Shown: positions 63,303-64,000 of the stretch, in pieces
How positions within the stretch are numbered: position 1 is the stretch's first letter
How the letters are laid out: the number at the start of each line of letters is the position of its first letter
Assembly (NCBI RefSeq): GCF_038008685.1
Contig: NZ_JBBOZQ010000001.1
Location: forward strand, 1,240,001-1,304,000
Origin: Lysinibacillus sp. FSL W8-0992
GTDB lineage: Bacteria > Bacillota > Bacilli > Bacillales_A > Planococcaceae
Length of the DNA stretch: 64,000 nt
Direction of reading: 5' to 3'
Translations under genes and position numbers: made by a program
Notes under the pieces: generated by a model
What the model saw: only the letters and a program-made list of their open reading frames with translations
The model's database searches: none
Told to the model about the DNA's origin: nothing

Positions 63303-64000
63303 ATGAATTTACAAATACAAATGGTATTAGAAAATATAGAAAAAGTAATGATTGGGAAGAGGGAGGTTGCTGAACTTAGTATCGTCGCTTTGCTTGCCCA
63401 AGGTCATGTATTACTTGAAGATGTGCCTGGAGTGGGTAAGACAATGATGGTGCGTGCACTTGCCAAATCATTCGATGCTCAGTTTAAACGTATTCAGTTT
63501 ACACCAGATTTACTGCCATCAGATGTTGTAGGTGTTTCTATTTATAACCCTAAAACAATGGAATTTGAATTTCGACCAGGACCAATTATGGGTGATGTAG
63601 TATTAGCTGATGAAATTAATAGAACATCACCTAAAACACAATCAGCGTTACTTGAGGCAATGGAGGAAGCGTCAATTACAATAGACGGCAATACACTTGA
63701 AATTAACCAGCCATTTTTCGTTATGGCTACGCAAAATCCGATTGAACATGAGGGGACGTATCCACTGCCAGAGGCGCAGCTCGATCGTTTTTTACTGAAA
63801 ATAAAAATGGGCTATCCAACTAGAGGACAGGAAGTAGAAATATTGCGACGTGCAGAAAACGGTAAGTCCATTGAAAAAATTGATGCTGTACTTACGCTTG
63901 CGCAATTAATTGAATTACAGGAGCTTGTGCAAGGTGTGTATGTCGAAGACTCCGTAAAAAACTACATGGTTGAGCTTGCTTCTCAAACGAGAGAGAATAA
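63303..64000 (+). CDS. MoxR-family AAA+ ATPase, 3' truncated by window edge
   Basis: 232 codons visible, still open at the end. Begins MNLQIQMVLENIEKVMIGK, Walker A EDVPGVGKT (~43), the MoxR block RIQFTPDLLPSDVVGV, Walker B VLADEINRTSPKTQSALLEAMEE, sensor I ATQNPIEHEGTYPLPEAQLDRF. MoxR ATPases act as chaperones, usually with DUF58 and transglutaminase-like membrane proteins encoded next; those would lie beyond the window. GGGAGGGA precedes ATG. Confidence 0.93.
   Translation, partial: MNLQIQMVLENIEKVMIGKREVAELSIVALLAQGHVLLEDVPGVGKTMMVRALAKSFDAQFKRIQFTPDLLPSDVVGVSIYNPKTMEFEFRPGPIMGDVVLADEINRTSPKTQSALLEAMEEASITIDGNTLEINQPFFVMATQNPIEHEGTYPLPEAQLDRFLLKIKMGYPTRGQEVEILRRAENGKSIEKIDAVLTLAQLIELQELVQGVYVEDSVKNYMVELASQTREN

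Overview
The window looks like a chromosomal segment of a low-GC, spore-forming Gram-positive bacterium of the Bacillaceae/Planococcaceae, most like Lysinibacillus. Reasons: four S-layer-homology or S-layer-type secreted proteins (1-1074, 22105-24327, 35700-37319), a SleL/YaaH spore-cortex enzyme, a des-desK-desR membrane-fluidity locus, an MhqR quinone-stress locus, a haem aerotaxis sensor (HemAT), classical Bacillus-type ribosome binding sites, SAM and cobalamin riboswitches, and clean intrinsic terminators. No rRNA, tRNA, prophage, transposase or CRISPR array is visible. Genus assignment is inference from gene content. (Of the surface proteins, three carry SLH repeats.)

Layout. 1-1074: 5'-truncated SLH protein. 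1510-4228: OmpR-type regulator and a large multi-TM histidine kinase. 4334-6516: an LmrB-like drug exporter behind a 650-nt leader that holds a consensus promoter, a 10-codon reading frame with a strong Shine-Dalgarno, and two to three terminator-like hairpins. 6726-7481: GNAT enzyme. 7610-10559: Fur-boxed iron-type ABC importer. 10593-11192: three tandem copies of a long palindrome. 11263-15083: a one-module adenylation/carrier/reductase (NRPS-like) enzyme with its own phosphopantetheinyl transferase. 15236-16984: chemoreceptor. 17493-18038: Pro/Tyr-rich repeat protein. 18170-20234: AAA ATPase plus TOPRIM-like protein, a candidate defence pair. 20692-21981: SleL, apparently starting at ATT. 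22105-24926: SLH/YcdB protein and YusW lipoprotein. 25017-27902: mhqR regulon with two matching operators. 27937-28300: palindromes. 28456-31129: two-component system and a DUF1541 lipoprotein. 31266-33481: cobalamin riboswitch and BtuC/BtuD. 33481-34090: palindromes. 34178-37319: small protein, endonuclease Q, SGNH/SLH esterase. 37453-40761: membrane and Sel1-repeat proteins. 41435-44419: HemAT and coproporphyrinogen oxidase. 44485-50006: SAM riboswitch, YitJ and MetH. 50233-53856: acetyltransferase, des, desK, desR. 53943-58047: SDR, proline dehydrogenase, FetAB exporter, Ogt. 58153-62425: amtB-glnK divergent from pncB-nadE, with two GlnR/TnrA-type boxes between them. 62583-64000: small basic protein and a 3'-truncated MoxR ATPase.

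How parts connect. Cobalamin import (riboswitch-BtuCD) feeds B12-dependent MetH, which sits with YitJ under a SAM riboswitch. The two FecCD-type importers are paralogous but carry different switches (Fur versus B12 riboswitch). The MhqR operators tie the MarR regulator to dioxygenase, nitroreductase and flavin reductase genes that detoxify quinones. Ammonium transport, PII and ammonia-dependent NAD synthesis share an intergenic region with nitrogen-control boxes.

The strongest candidates for something undescribed are: the attenuator-like leader before the MFS exporter, the stand-alone A-PCP-R enzyme with its coupled Sfp, the two-gene ATPase/TOPRIM cassette, the tag-palindrome-tag arrays scattered between genes, and the ATT start of sleL. 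All are read from sequence by eye; no folding, alignment or database search was run.
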